Notes under the pieces: generated by a model
The model's input: the letters and a program-made list of their open reading frames with translations, nothing else
Databases searched by the model: none
What the model was told of the DNA's origin: nothing
Position numbers and translations under genes: made by a program
NCBI RefSeq assembly: GCF_013327855.1
Contig: NZ_JABUMX010000005.1
Coordinates: forward strand, 177,256 to 241,255
Length of the DNA: 64,000 nucleotides
From: Phyllobacterium pellucidum
GTDB lineage: Bacteria > Pseudomonadota > Alphaproteobacteria > Rhizobiales > Rhizobiaceae
Direction: 5' to 3'
Shown: positions 34,193 to 43,045 of the stretch, one piece after another
Numbering within the stretch: position 1 is the first letter of the stretch
How the letters are laid out: each line of letters opens with the position of its first letter

Positions 34193-35362
34193 TTATGGAC
34201 GCAGCACTACTTTGATTACGCCATCCTCTTTGTCGCGGAATTTCTTGTACATTTCAGGCGCGTCTTCAAGTGCGGAGGGATGTGTGACGACAAAGCTCGG
34301 ATCTATTTCGCCAGCCTCGATCTTCTCCAGCAATGGTTTCGTATATTTCTGAACGTGTGTCTGCCCCATCTTGAAGGTTAACCCTTTGTTCATCGCGGCA
34401 CCAAGTGGAATCTTGTCGCCCATACCGACGTACACACCCGGTATCGAGAGGGTTCCGCCCTTGCGGCAGCTCATGATGGCTTCTCGAAGGACGTGGACCC
34501 GATCAGTAGCAAGGTACGTCGCGGCCTTGACCTTGTCGATTATCGCGTCCGTCGCACCATGGCCGGAGGCCTCGCAGCCGACAGCATCAATACAGCTATC
34601 AGGTCCGCGCTTTTCGGTCCTTGCCATCAACTCGTCGTAGACATCCGTTTTGGAAAAATCGATCGTCTCGGCTCCACCCTCTTCGGCCATCGCAAGCCTT
34701 TCCGGAACTTCGTCGATCGCAATGACCCGCCCAGCGCCCATCATGAGCGCGGAGCGGATGGCGAACTGACCAACCGGTCCGCATCCCCAGATCGCAACCG
34801 TATCACCCGGCTCGATCTGCGCATTTTCAGCGGCCATGTATCCGGTCGGAAAAATATCGGACAAAAACAGGGCCTGTTCGTCCGTCACGCTGTCGGGAAT
34901 CTTGATAGGCCCGATATCCGCCATCGGAACCCGCAGATATTCCGCCTGGCCGCCACTATACCCACCAAGCATGTGACTGAACCCGAACAGGCCTGCGGGC
35001 GAGTGACCCATGGCTTTGACAGCCAACTCAGCGTTGGGATTGGTGCGATCGCAACACGAGAACATTCCTTGCTTGCAAAACCAGCATTCGCCGCAGCTGA
35101 TTGTAAAAGGTACAACAACGCGATCACCAATTTTCAGATTGGTGACGTCAGAACCAAGTTCAATAACCTCACCCATGTTCTCGTGGCCGAGAATATCGCC
35201 TTTTTCCATCGTGGGCTGGTAGCCGTCCAGCAGATGCAGATCGGACCCGCATATCGCACAACAGGTTATCTTGATGATCGCATCACGTGGATGTTCAATC
35301 TTGGGATCGGGAACAGTGTCAATTCGGACATCGCCCTTTCCATGCCAGCAAAGTGCACGCAT
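34193..35362 (-). CDS. Zinc-dependent alcohol dehydrogenase (formaldehyde dehydrogenase-like)
   Basis: A 389-residue medium-chain dehydrogenase. The catalytic zinc site has C38 and H60-E61 (GHEN). The structural zinc lobe has C90, C93, C96 and C104. The Rossmann motif is GCGPVG near residue 200. The long lobe with the [21 protein letters not shown] segment places it with the glutathione-independent formaldehyde dehydrogenase-like branch of threonine-dehydrogenase-related enzymes. AGGAG precedes the ATG. It stands alone; the substrate is not determinable. Confidence 0.87.
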   Translation of the reverse strand: MRALCWHGKGDVRIDTVPDPKIEHPRDAIIKITCCAICGSDLHLLDGYQPTMEKGDILGHENMGEVIELGSDVTNLKIGDRVVVPFTISCGECWFCKQGMFSCCDRTNPNAELAVKAMGHSPAGLFGFSHMLGGYSGGQAEYLRVPMADIGPIKIPDSVTDEQALFLSDIFPTGYMAAENAQIEPGDTVAIWGCGPVGQFAIRSALMMGAGRVIAIDEVPERLAMAEEGGAETIDFSKTDVYDELMARTEKRGPDSCIDAVGCEASGHGATDAIIDKVKAATYLATDRVHVLREAIMSCRKGGTLSIPGVYVGMGDKIPLGAAMNKGLTFKMGQTHVQKYTKPLLEKIEAGEIDPSFVVTHPSALEDAPEMYKKFRDKEDGVIKVVLRP

Positions 35363-35645
35363 GTCGGTAGCTCCTATTTAAGAGCTAACCATCTCAAACA
35401 GAAGTCGTTCCCCTTTGTGATTAATTTACCCGGCACTCGCAAAGCGCCGGGCGCCAGTCAATTTGGTTGGCTGTTCTTTCTTTTTGTGCCCGCTCCACCA
35501 CTTGCTTGGGCCCCTCCCGCACAGCCCCACAGAAATAAGCAACTTTGCGAGTAGCTGGTTGTGGTCTAGGTTGCGGAAGATACCTGTGACCACGTGTACG
35601 TCGTTGTTCTTACGCAGTTTCTCAGATGACAAAGGACGATCCCTC

Positions 35646-36839
35646 ATGTCGGACAAATCGAAAGGCCGCCTCGATCGCCGCGATTTCATGATCGCATCCA
35701 TTGCCACGGTCGGCGCGTCGGCGGCGCTCGCCGGCAACGCTGGCACTGCGAATGCTCAAGCCCAAGCCACACCCCCTGCCAATCCGGCCTCCGGAACCGT
35801 CTACACTGGCGATGTCATCGAAGGCAAAAAGGTCATCAGTAGGCTCGACGTCAATGACCTGGAGCCAGGCAAGAAGCACCTTTTGTATTTTCAGGGTGTT
35901 GAGATGCCGACTGGACAGCATTGGTATGTTTCTGTGACGGTGGCTAAGGGAGCAAAACCGGGGAAGCACGGCATCCTGACAAGTGGCGTGCACGGGGATG
36001 AGATGAGTTCTGTGCATACGGTCCAGACAGTGATGAACCAGCTCAATCCTGCGGAAATGTCGGGTACTGTGATGGCGGTCACGGATATCTCCCGCCCCGC
36101 CCTCGAGAGCATGCAGCGGAGATGGCCCAATCAGGGCAGAGGCATTGATCTCACCGATATGAATCGCGAGTGGCCCGGCAACGAGAACGGCGCCACCGCA
36201 CCCAGCCGGCACGCCGGGCTTTTGTTCAACCGGCTGTTGCGGCCGAATGCCGACTTCGCGATCGATTTCCACACCGGGACAACTGGATTTGAAGTCACTG
36301 CATTTAACCTCGGCGGCATGGATGTGCCGGAGGTCAAGGCGATGGTGGAGCTCTATCCCGTCGGTCAGATTTTCGACAATCACGTTTATCCCGGCGTTCT
36401 GCACAACGCGTTCATGGACGTGGGCATTCCGTCGTTTACGCCGGAAATCGGTGCTGCGCGCCACCTCGATACCGAGATGAGCTCCCTCTTCGTCGAAGGC
36501 ACGATGAACGTCCTCAAGCATCATGGCATCATCGCCGGGTCAATGGGGCGTACAGGCAAGGACGTGACTGTCTTTGTCGGTAACAGCGCCTTCCCGGTCC
36601 TGGCGACCGCAGGCGGGCTGGTCGAGCATTTGGTCAAACTTAACGACAAAGTTGAAGCCGGACAAAAAGTTGCCATCCAGCGCAATAGCTTCGGCGAGGT
36701 TGTTGCGGAGTATACGAGCAGCGTTGCCGGGGAGGTAACAGGCCAGCGCAGCGATGCAATGTCGGAGCCCGGAAACCCCTTGGTATTCATTCTTTTCAAA
36801 AAGTCGATGCCCGAGGGCGCTGAGTCCTATCCCGAGTAA
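35646..36839 (+). CDS. Tat-exported succinylglutamate desuccinylase/aspartoacylase-family (M14) protein
   Basis: A 397-residue protein beginning with a twin-arginine signal (DRRDFMIASIATVGAS, cleavage near ANAQ). The catalytic domain has the zinc ligands in GVHGDE and DFHTG and a TPEIGA region, as in aspartoacylase-like M14 hydrolases. The C-terminal part folds like the barrel domain of these enzymes. They cleave N-acyl amino acids or similar amides; export to the periplasm is unusual for a catabolic deacylase. ATG 35646 is preferred over longer frames, with AAGGA upstream. Confidence 0.82.
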   Translation: MSDKSKGRLDRRDFMIASIATVGASAALAGNAGTANAQAQATPPANPASGTVYTGDVIEGKKVISRLDVNDLEPGKKHLLYFQGVEMPTGQHWYVSVTVAKGAKPGKHGILTSGVHGDEMSSVHTVQTVMNQLNPAEMSGTVMAVTDISRPALESMQRRWPNQGRGIDLTDMNREWPGNENGATAPSRHAGLLFNRLLRPNADFAIDFHTGTTGFEVTAFNLGGMDVPEVKAMVELYPVGQIFDNHVYPGVLHNAFMDVGIPSFTPEIGAARHLDTEMSSLFVEGTMNVLKHHGIIAGSMGRTGKDVTVFVGNSAFPVLATAGGLVEHLVKLNDKVEAGQKVAIQRNSFGEVVAEYTSSVAGEVTGQRSDAMSEPGNPLVFILFKKSMPEGAESYPE

Positions 36840-37267
36840 TCGAGCGGATCGCAAGTTACCTTGCGCATAGTCAACCACGACGTGCCGCCTTCCGCTTTCC
36901 CCAGCAATGCCCCAATCCCGAGCGCGCGCAGACCTTTCGCAGTAAAGTCAATTCGTTGACGGCATCGGAAATTCGCCCGTTCCATATGAGCGAGGCCATC
37001 CATTGCAAAAGCCTATCGATCCATGGGAGCTGATGTTTACGCAGTCATTTTCGAAACCGAAACCACGTTTGTACACCGAAATATCTCAGGCATGTCTAAA
37101 ACCACCTGTTGAATAAAAGACTTGGAAAATCCTGCTCAAGGGTAATCCAACGCCCGTGTCGCGACGTAATTAAAGCGTTCGAAATCAGCTTGGCCCAAAA
37201 TAATTTTGGACAATGCCGATGACTACAACGCCTGTACCCAATTCGTCGCTGCTGAAGGGTTTTGCAA
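36840..37267. other. Intergenic region upstream of the exported-protein/MFS operon
   Basis: About 430 bases without a convincing gene. It starts with a small hairpin (CGCAAG/CTTGCG near 36850-36865) that may end transcription of the deacylase gene. It is AT-richer toward its right end, where a perfect palindrome lies at 37195-37209. A 62-codon minus frame at 37096-37284 has no recognisable motif. Confidence 0.45.
37195..37209. promoter_or_regulatory. Perfect palindrome CCAAAATAATTTTGG, possible operator
   Basis: Seven-base arms around one central A, 58 bases upstream of the first gene of the operon at 37268. The AT-rich centre and position suit a dimeric repressor or metal-responsive regulator. 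No matching regulator gene is nearby. Confidence 0.4.
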
Positions 37268-37663
37268 ATGGTTGTACGTCTCAAAAGATCTGTTCTCCCG
37301 TCGGCGCTTATCGTCTTGGCGCTAGTCCATCCAACGAAGGCTCAAAGCTTGTCCGGAGCCGACATCAGAGAGCTGATTAGCGGTCAAAGGGTTTATCTCT
37401 CAACACCGTTTGGTGTCGAGCTTCCGCTGATTTATCAATCCAACGGAACAGTCATCGGCAATATTTCAGGGATATCCATTGCTCGGATGTTCGCGCCGCG
37501 GGAAGCGGGAAAATGGTGGATCCAAGGCAATGTGCTGTGCCAGAAATGGCCGACATGGTACGACGGGAAGCAATTCTGTTTTGCAGTCCGCAAGATCGCC
37601 ATCAATAGGATTGCGTGGCTGCGGGACGACGGGACGGCCGGCACAGCCCGCATAGGCGGATGA
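37268..37663 (+). CDS. Small exported protein, unknown
   Basis: A 131-residue protein with a signal peptide (cleavage near TKAQS). The mature domain starts SLSGADIRELISGQRVYL and has a WWIQGNVLCQKWPTWYDGKQ segment with two cysteines, a pattern seen in small rhizobial exported proteins of unknown role. Its TGA overlaps the ATG of the transporter gene, so it is first in a three-gene coupled operon. Confidence 0.7.
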   Translation: MVVRLKRSVLPSALIVLALVHPTKAQSLSGADIRELISGQRVYLSTPFGVELPLIYQSNGTVIGNISGISIARMFAPREAGKWWIQGNVLCQKWPTWYDGKQFCFAVRKIAINRIAWLRDDGTAGTARIGG

Positions 37664-39045
37664 CAAATTCATTGAGGCCCATCGGATTGGGTCGGTACAT
37701 CGCCTATGCCTTGCCGGCCATTCCCATCGCCGCTCTTACGCTGCCGCTCTATATGATTGTGCCCACGTTTTACAGCGAGGTTACGGGCATATCCCTTGCG
37801 ACGCTCGGTTCAGTGCTGCTTCTAATACGGCTCTTCGATGCTGCAAGCGATCCAATCATCGGGTGGTTTTCGGATCGCTATTCCCCGGCTTTCGGGCGAA
37901 GGCGCAGCCTGTTCGTCCTGTCGATACCCGTCACCGCAACCGCCGCGCTCATGGTCTTCTGGCCGCCGACAGACGCCGGCGTGTACTATCTGTTCAGTTG
38001 GGGCGTCGTCCTGTCGGTTGGACATACCGCCACAATCCTTCCCTATACGGCTTGGGGCGCCGAGCTCGCGACCGATTACAAAGGCCGCTCGACAGTTGCC
38101 GCGTTTCGTGAAAGCGCGACACTGGCCGGCACCCTGCTCGCTATAGTGTTGCCCTTTGCCGTCGGGCTCGACCTCACCCTCACCTTCCACGGACTTGCGG
38201 CTGTCGGGGTCGTCGTCGCGGTGTTGCTACCGGTTGCCGGCTTAATTGCGGTGTGGTGCGTGGCCGAGCCGCGCAATCGATCCACGAGAAGCGTCACCCT
38301 GATGAAAGGCGTGCAAGCGCTAATCGGCAACCATGCATTCCTGCGCCTCCTGCTGGCATTCGTCCTCAATGGTCTTGCCAACGCCATTCCCGCCACCCTT
38401 TTTCTCTATTTCGTATCGGACCGCCTGGACGCACCGAGTATGCGCGGTCCGTTGCTTTTTCTGTATTTTATCTGCGGGATTGTGGGCGTCCCGCTTGCCG
38501 CATGGGCGGCAAAGATCGTCGGCAAACATAGGGCATGGTGTTATGCCATGGGCGTCGCATGTCTGGTGTTTGCCTTCAGCGGCTTTCTTGACCGGGGTGA
38601 TGTCGGCCCCTTTGCCGCGATCTGCGGCTTCACCGGACTGCTTCTCGGATTTGACCTCGCCCTGCCCGCTTCGATCCAGGCGGATGTGGTTGACATCGAT
38701 ACAGCCACCTCCGGCAGTCAAAGAACGGGGATATATTTCGCGGCCTGGAGTCTGGCCACCAAGTTTTCACTGGCTCTTGCGGTCGGGCTGGTGTTTCCGA
38801 TCCTGCAGTGGTCCGGTTTTCATGCACAGGCTCAGGGCCAATCCGGCGCATTCGCTCTTCATGTGTTGAGCACGCTCTATGCCTGGCTACCGATCGCCTT
38901 CAAACTGGCAGCGATTGGCATCATGTGGAACTTCCCGCTTGACGAGGCAGCCCAGCACAAGCTGCGCCAAAACATTGAACGATCCCAGAAATCGCGCTCG
39001 TCATCCAAAACCGAGCGCTTTGCGTATCCAGACGTATCCGAATGA
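37660..39045 (+). CDS. MFS transporter, GPH (glycoside-pentoside-hexuronide) type
   Basis: A 461-residue transporter with about twelve hydrophobic segments. The family-specific loop after helix 2 (RLFDAASDPIIGWFSDR) and the GRRRS stretch are those of MelB-like cation symporters. It is translationally coupled on both sides (ATGA overlaps). In this small operon it may move a lipid-like or envelope metabolite rather than a sugar (inference from the DUF3833 neighbour). Confidence 0.82.
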   Translation: MTNSLRPIGLGRYIAYALPAIPIAALTLPLYMIVPTFYSEVTGISLATLGSVLLLIRLFDAASDPIIGWFSDRYSPAFGRRRSLFVLSIPVTATAALMVFWPPTDAGVYYLFSWGVVLSVGHTATILPYTAWGAELATDYKGRSTVAAFRESATLAGTLLAIVLPFAVGLDLTLTFHGLAAVGVVVAVLLPVAGLIAVWCVAEPRNRSTRSVTLMKGVQALIGNHAFLRLLLAFVLNGLANAIPATLFLYFVSDRLDAPSMRGPLLFLYFICGIVGVPLAAWAAKIVGKHRAWCYAMGVACLVFAFSGFLDRGDVGPFAAICGFTGLLLGFDLALPASIQADVVDIDTATSGSQRTGIYFAAWSLATKFSLALAVGLVFPILQWSGFHAQAQGQSGAFALHVLSTLYAWLPIAFKLAAIGIMWNFPLDEAAQHKLRQNIERSQKSRSSSKTERFAYPDVSE

Positions 39046-39557
39046 CGAAGGAGAAAACCTTGCGCCAGTGTTTGACGATTGCCATTGCCTTCATTGCCAG
39101 CAGCCTTTTCACCACCGCTTCGGCAAACGACCTTGTGCTGGAGAAGTACTTCATCGGGCATACTCGCGCGGAGGGACAATTCAGTGCCATCAACGGCGTT
39201 AAAAAAAGCTTCAAAGTTCGGCTGACCGGCCGGTGGAACGGCAAGCGTCTGCTTCTCCGAGAGGATTTCACCTACGCGGACGGTCAGAAGGACCGCAAGA
39301 CCTGGCAATTCGTCAAGACAAGCCCCACGACATACCTTGGCACCCGCGAAGACGTGGTCGGGCGTGCTTTTGTAAGGGTGAACGGTGACACGGCGCGCTT
39401 CAGCTATGACGTCTATCTTGACGGCAACACCCGTAAAAATCGCGTCCGGTTTCATGACAGGATGACGTTGCAGAGCAATGGGTTGTTGATCAACGATGCG
39501 TGGGTGAGCAAGTACGGGTTTCCAGTGGCGCGAACCCACGTCGAATTTCGCAAGTGA
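39042..39557 (+). CDS. DUF3833 family protein
   Basis: A 171-residue protein with a signal peptide (cleavage near ASAN) and the DUF3833 pattern: LEKYFIGHTRAEGQF, a LTGRWNGKRLLLREDFTYADG block and WVSKYGFPVARTHVEFRK at the end. The role is unknown. Its start overlaps the transporter stop, and a truncated SDR reading frame follows 40 bases downstream, consistent with DUF3833-MFS-SDR clusters seen in other bacteria (recollection). Confidence 0.82.
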   Translation: MTKEKTLRQCLTIAIAFIASSLFTTASANDLVLEKYFIGHTRAEGQFSAINGVKKSFKVRLTGRWNGKRLLLREDFTYADGQKDRKTWQFVKTSPTTYLGTREDVVGRAFVRVNGDTARFSYDVYLDGNTRKNRVRFHDRMTLQSNGLLINDAWVSKYGFPVARTHVEFRK

Positions 39558-39597
39558 GGCCCGCGCGTTCTTTGTCTTCCAATTGCCGGCGACATCA

Positions 39598-39666
39598 ATG
39601 AATAGCCTTCGAGAAAATTATAACGCGGTCGTCGTCGGCTCATCCGGGGGGATCGGTCAGGCGTTG
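39598..39666 (+). pseudogene. 5' remnant of a short-chain dehydrogenase (SDR) gene
   Basis: ATG 39598 begins MNSLRENYNAVVVGSSGGIG followed by QAL, the first beta-alpha unit and nucleotide-binding glycine motif of an SDR enzyme. After residue 23 the frame continues as unrelated sequence (SVLGQDDWLF and on) to 39780. The break at 39666 coincides with the break in the opposing Phd remnant, so everything after it in the SDR gene has been removed. Confidence 0.65.
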
Positions 39667-39756
39667 TCCGTGCTTGGTCAGGATGACTGGCTCTTTTCGC
39701 GCCTGATCGTGGAACCGGCCAAAATGGCGGATGAATTCGGCGGTGGTGACTTTCAT
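39640..39756 (-). pseudogene. 5' remnant of a Phd/YefM-family antitoxin gene
   Basis: ATG 39756 begins MKVTTAEFIRHFGRFHDQAR and continues KEPVILTKHG, the DNA-binding N-terminal half of a Phd-type antitoxin. The following residues (QRLTDPPG, stop at 39640) are read from the SDR sequence and are not antitoxin-like. The C-terminal toxin-binding part and the toxin gene are missing. An intact-looking promoter region (TATAAT within 39785-39805 on the minus strand) remains upstream. Confidence 0.65.
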
Positions 39757-39985
39757 CGTAATGGGGCGAACCTTTCCTGAATAACTCGTATTATACATAT
39801 AATTCAGTGTTAGCCAGTAAAGTGAAGAGAGGCTTCTGCCTACCCGCACTGGCCGGCCCCAAGGTGCACTTTCCTGTCTGGCTCGCGGCTTGACGAACTT
39901 TCTCGGATAATCACGAACGGGATGCGGCCACGTGCACCTTGTGCTATTTGTCTATCAATACGGGGCCAGAACACGGATTGTTCAC

Positions 39986-41119
39986 ATGTCCGAGATTGAG
40001 GGGTTCTCGACGCTGGTCGGCAAAATTTATGATGCCGCACTAAACCCTGACCTGTGGCCAAGAGTGTTTGATCTCGCCTGCGGGTTCATCGGCGGGTGCT
40101 CGGCCAATCTTATTTCGCACAGTGCGGTTGGAAAAAACCCTGATTTTTACTTCGCTGCCAATCAAGATCCTCAGTATATTCAACTCTATTCTGATAAATA
40201 CTTTAAGATTAACCCGATCTTTCCAACCGTGATATTTTTCGATGTCGAAGAGACACACTGGGTTCCTGATGTCCTCCCACGCCAAGAGTTCTGCCGGACG
40301 CGGTTTTTTAAGGAATTCCTGCTGCCCCAGGGCTACATGGATGGTCTGTTCACAAACCTCGAAAAAACGCCGACCGGTTGCGCACTTTTCACCGTATTCC
40401 GCCGGATGAGCGACGGTATGGTCGACGACCGGATGCGCCAACGGTTCGACCTCATCGTCCCGCATGTCCGTCGGGCGCTTCTGATCGGAAGAGTGATCGA
40501 TCTCAAGAAGGTCGAGGCCGCAGCGCTTGCGGACAGCCTCGATACGCTTGCGTCCGCGATGTTCATGGTCGACGGCACCGGCCGCGTCGTCCACGCCAAT
40601 GTCAGCGGCCACATCATGGTGGCCGAAGCGAGTGTTGTGAGAGCGCGCAAGGGCCGACTTGGGGCGATCGACCAGGCGGCTGACCGGGCGTTGCTGGACA
40701 GCTTCAACGCTTCGGGCGGCGGCGATGCGACGTTGGGCCGGAGGGGCATCGCAGTGCCGCTAAGGGCGCACAATGGTGAGCGGTATGTCGCCAACGTGCT
40801 AACCCTGACCTCCGGTGCGCGGCGTCGGGCGGGTATCTCCTACGAGGCCGTGGCAACCGTCTTCATTCACAAAGCTGCACTGGATTTGCCCTCGCCGCCG
40901 GAGGCGGTCGCGCAGGAGTTTCGCCTGACGCCGGCGGAATTGCGGGTTCTCTTTGCAATCATCGAGGTCGGCGGCGTTGCGGACGTGGCAGCGGTCCTTG
41001 GACTTTCTGAGGCAACGGTGAAGACGCACCTCCAACGCCTGTTCCACAAGACTGGCAGCGCCCGGCAGTCCGATCTGGTGAAATTGGTTGCCGGCTACTC
41101 CAACGCCCTCGTCGGCTAA
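39986..41119 (+). CDS. LuxR-family transcriptional regulator
   Basis: A 377-residue regulator. The first 300 residues are a large sensory region without a recognised domain. The last 60 form a LuxR-type HTH (FRLTPAELRVLFAIIEVGGV, then LGLSEATVKTHLQRLFHKTG). ATG 39986 is preferred; a GTG at 39932 would add 18 residues. It is not a receiver-domain protein and lacks the short autoinducer-binding layout, so its signal is unknown. Confidence 0.83.
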   Translation: MSEIEGFSTLVGKIYDAALNPDLWPRVFDLACGFIGGCSANLISHSAVGKNPDFYFAANQDPQYIQLYSDKYFKINPIFPTVIFFDVEETHWVPDVLPRQEFCRTRFFKEFLLPQGYMDGLFTNLEKTPTGCALFTVFRRMSDGMVDDRMRQRFDLIVPHVRRALLIGRVIDLKKVEAAALADSLDTLASAMFMVDGTGRVVHANVSGHIMVAEASVVRARKGRLGAIDQAADRALLDSFNASGGGDATLGRRGIAVPLRAHNGERYVANVLTLTSGARRRAGISYEAVATVFIHKAALDLPSPPEAVAQEFRLTPAELRVLFAIIEVGGVADVAAVLGLSEATVKTHLQRLFHKTGSARQSDLVKLVAGYSNALVG

Positions 41120-41145
41120 TCCCCTCGGATCATACGGATCTGGCC

Positions 41146-41174
41146 CGCATCAACCGAACGGTTGACGCGGACAA
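41146..41174 (+). repeat. 29-bp dispersed repeat, copy 1
   Basis: The 29 bases match 46806-46834 at 27 positions. Here the core CAACCGAACGGTTG is a perfect inverted repeat. The 3' half reads TTGACGCGGACAA, containing a good -35-like TTGACG. It lies 60 bases before the secreted protein gene at 41234, so it may be a shared promoter or regulator site. Confidence 0.5.
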
Positions 41175-41233
41175 GATGTGTCGCTGGTAGAACAAGATCA
41201 TAGCGAACAGTCCGAGATATAAAGGAGGTTTCC

Positions 41234-41824
41234 ATGAGCGCTTTGGCTCGCAGCGTCGGCTTAATTTTCTTTGCCCTGACAACGGTCGCCCATGGCGCAA
41301 GCCAGACAACGCAAGTCGGCGGCTCCGGGGGCAGCCCCTTCAAGATCTTGTGTCCCCCAAATCATGTCCTGATCGGCTTTAATATGAGAACGGGCAGTGC
41401 ACTCGACGCAATTGCACCGGCCTGCAAAAGACTTAAGGCAGACGGTACGACACTGATGCCGATCAGCAATCCCGGCGCAACCGGCGGCAATGGTGGTCAC
41501 TCGAACCGCGTGAACTGTATGGGCGCCAACACATTCGTTGCGCGTTTGAATGTCTTCGTCGACCGTTTCGAGATCGTCAATCACATTGAAATTCAATGTC
41601 GCACATTGGCGAACAGTGCACCATCCGGCGTATTCCGCCCGCAAGAAGGCATAGGCGGGCAAGCCGTGCGCAGTTTCACGGTCGAATGCCAGACAGGCCA
41701 TATACCGAACGGAATCATTGGCCGGAGTGGCGCGCTTATCGACCGGCTTGGCCTGCACTGCGACGCCTCAAGTGTGATCGCTCCGCGACAACTTGAGGCT
41801 ATCCGCCGGTATTGGCCCTATTGA
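41234..41824 (+). CDS. Secreted protein with two beta-prism (jacalin-like) repeats
   Basis: A 196-residue exported protein (signal peptide cleaved near AHGAS). Two similar units are visible: GGSGGSPFKILCPPNHVLIG with MRTGSALDAIAPAC, and a second with VECQTGHIPNGIIGRSGALIDRLGLHC. The glycine-rich start plus G-x-R-x-G-x-x-[IL]-D resembles jacalin-related beta-prism proteins, which bind glycans. Paired cysteines suggest disulfides. AAGGAGG before the ATG is near-perfect. Carbohydrate binding is inference. Confidence 0.6.
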   Translation: MSALARSVGLIFFALTTVAHGASQTTQVGGSGGSPFKILCPPNHVLIGFNMRTGSALDAIAPACKRLKADGTTLMPISNPGATGGNGGHSNRVNCMGANTFVARLNVFVDRFEIVNHIEIQCRTLANSAPSGVFRPQEGIGGQAVRSFTVECQTGHIPNGIIGRSGALIDRLGLHCDASSVIAPRQLEAIRRYWPY

Positions 41825-42034
41825 CCGCGCTCTATGAGAGCCGCTGCGACACCGATACGCGGGCGCAAAGCGAAAATCATTCCCGTTGTGGGTACCGCCG
41901 CCCCCGTTGCCGTTCGGCTGCTTGCTGATAGGATGTGAGGAGCTCGGAGGGATGTTTAAATTCACGAACGTGCGGGCAGCGGAGCCGAGATGCCCCGCCA
42001 CAGGGCAGCGCCATTCAGGTCTGGGGGCAAATCC

Positions 42035-43039
42035 ATGAAACAGGGTGCGGGGATCGGGCGTCGAGCGCTGGTCGGGGCGATGGCGGGAGCATTTCTTGTG
42101 CTCCCATTTAAGGGCGCGCCGCCGGCCCGCGCCGCCGATCTGCCGGTGATCGCCTTCTTCAGGAGTTCGCCTGCCGGACCCTTCGCTTCCCTTGTGGAGG
42201 CCTTCCGCAAGGGGGTGGCCGAAGAAGGCCTGGTTGAGGGCGAGACCGTCGTGATCGAATATCGCTGGGCCGACAACAAGCCGGAACTGCTGCCGCAGAT
42301 CGCAGCGGAACTGGTGTCTGCCAAAGTCTCCGTGATCGTGGGCAACAGCGTCGCTGTGGAAGCGGCGCGAGCCGCTACATCCGACATCCCCATCGTTTTC
42401 GTGTCGGCAGACGATCCGGTCAAGGCGGGCCTCGTCGATAATCTGGCCCGGCCGAGCGCCAATTTGACAGGGGTCACGTTCTTCGGCGGCGGCGAGCTTG
42501 CGGGTAAGCGAACCGAAATCCTGATGGAACTGGCGCCCACCGCGGTCGATGTCTCCTTGCTGATTGACACGAAATATCCCGGGTTCGAAGCAAATCGCGC
42601 CAAGGCCGAGTCTGCAATTACCTCGATTGGACGGCGGCTGATTGTTGCAGAAGTCAGTGGCGTCGAGGAGCTTGAAGCTGCCTTCGATCGGATGTCCGCA
42701 GCAGGAGCCGACGCGGTCGTGATCGGCGGCAGTCCCTTCCTGACGAGCCAGCGCTCTACGATCGTCAAACTCGCGGCCAAGCACAAGCTCCCCGCCATCT
42801 ATGACCAGAAGGACTATGTGATCGACGGCGGTCTAATCAGTTACGCCTCGAGCTTCTCGGAGGCCTATCGTCAGGCGGGCGTCTATGCCGCGCGAATGGT
42901 CAAGGGCGCGGCTGCTTCTGAATTGCCGGTCATCCAGCCGACCGTGTTTGAACTTGCGGTCAACCTTTCCACAGCCAAAGCCCTCGGAATAGAAGTGCCC
43001 CGCTCGATTTTACTGATGGCGGACGAGGTGATTGAGTAA
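42035..43039 (+). CDS. TrpX/ABC_sub_bind-type periplasmic binding protein
   Basis: A 334-residue exported protein with an RR-containing signal (GIGRRALVGAMAGAF, cleavage near ARAA). The mature domain is of the ABC_sub_bind class (PVIAFFRSSPAGPF; SDIPIVFVSADDPVKAGLV; DQKDYVIDGGLISYASS), related to TrpX. No permease or ATPase adjoins it; the gene instead converges, with six bases between stops, on a Cache-HAMP cyclase gene. It may therefore act as a sensor partner (inference). GGGGG before ATG 42035 supports the start. Confidence 0.82.
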   Translation: MKQGAGIGRRALVGAMAGAFLVLPFKGAPPARAADLPVIAFFRSSPAGPFASLVEAFRKGVAEEGLVEGETVVIEYRWADNKPELLPQIAAELVSAKVSVIVGNSVAVEAARAATSDIPIVFVSADDPVKAGLVDNLARPSANLTGVTFFGGGELAGKRTEILMELAPTAVDVSLLIDTKYPGFEANRAKAESAITSIGRRLIVAEVSGVEELEAAFDRMSAAGADAVVIGGSPFLTSQRSTIVKLAAKHKLPAIYDQKDYVIDGGLISYASSFSEAYRQAGVYAARMVKGAAASELPVIQPTVFELAVNLSTAKALGIEVPRSILLMADEVIE

Positions 43040-43045
43040 GCTCAT

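Noticed and set aside
37096..37284. 62-codon minus frame upstream of the exported-protein operon
   Set aside because: Cys/Arg-rich with no hydrophobic or motif pattern, covers the palindrome at 37195-37209, and lacks a ribosome site.
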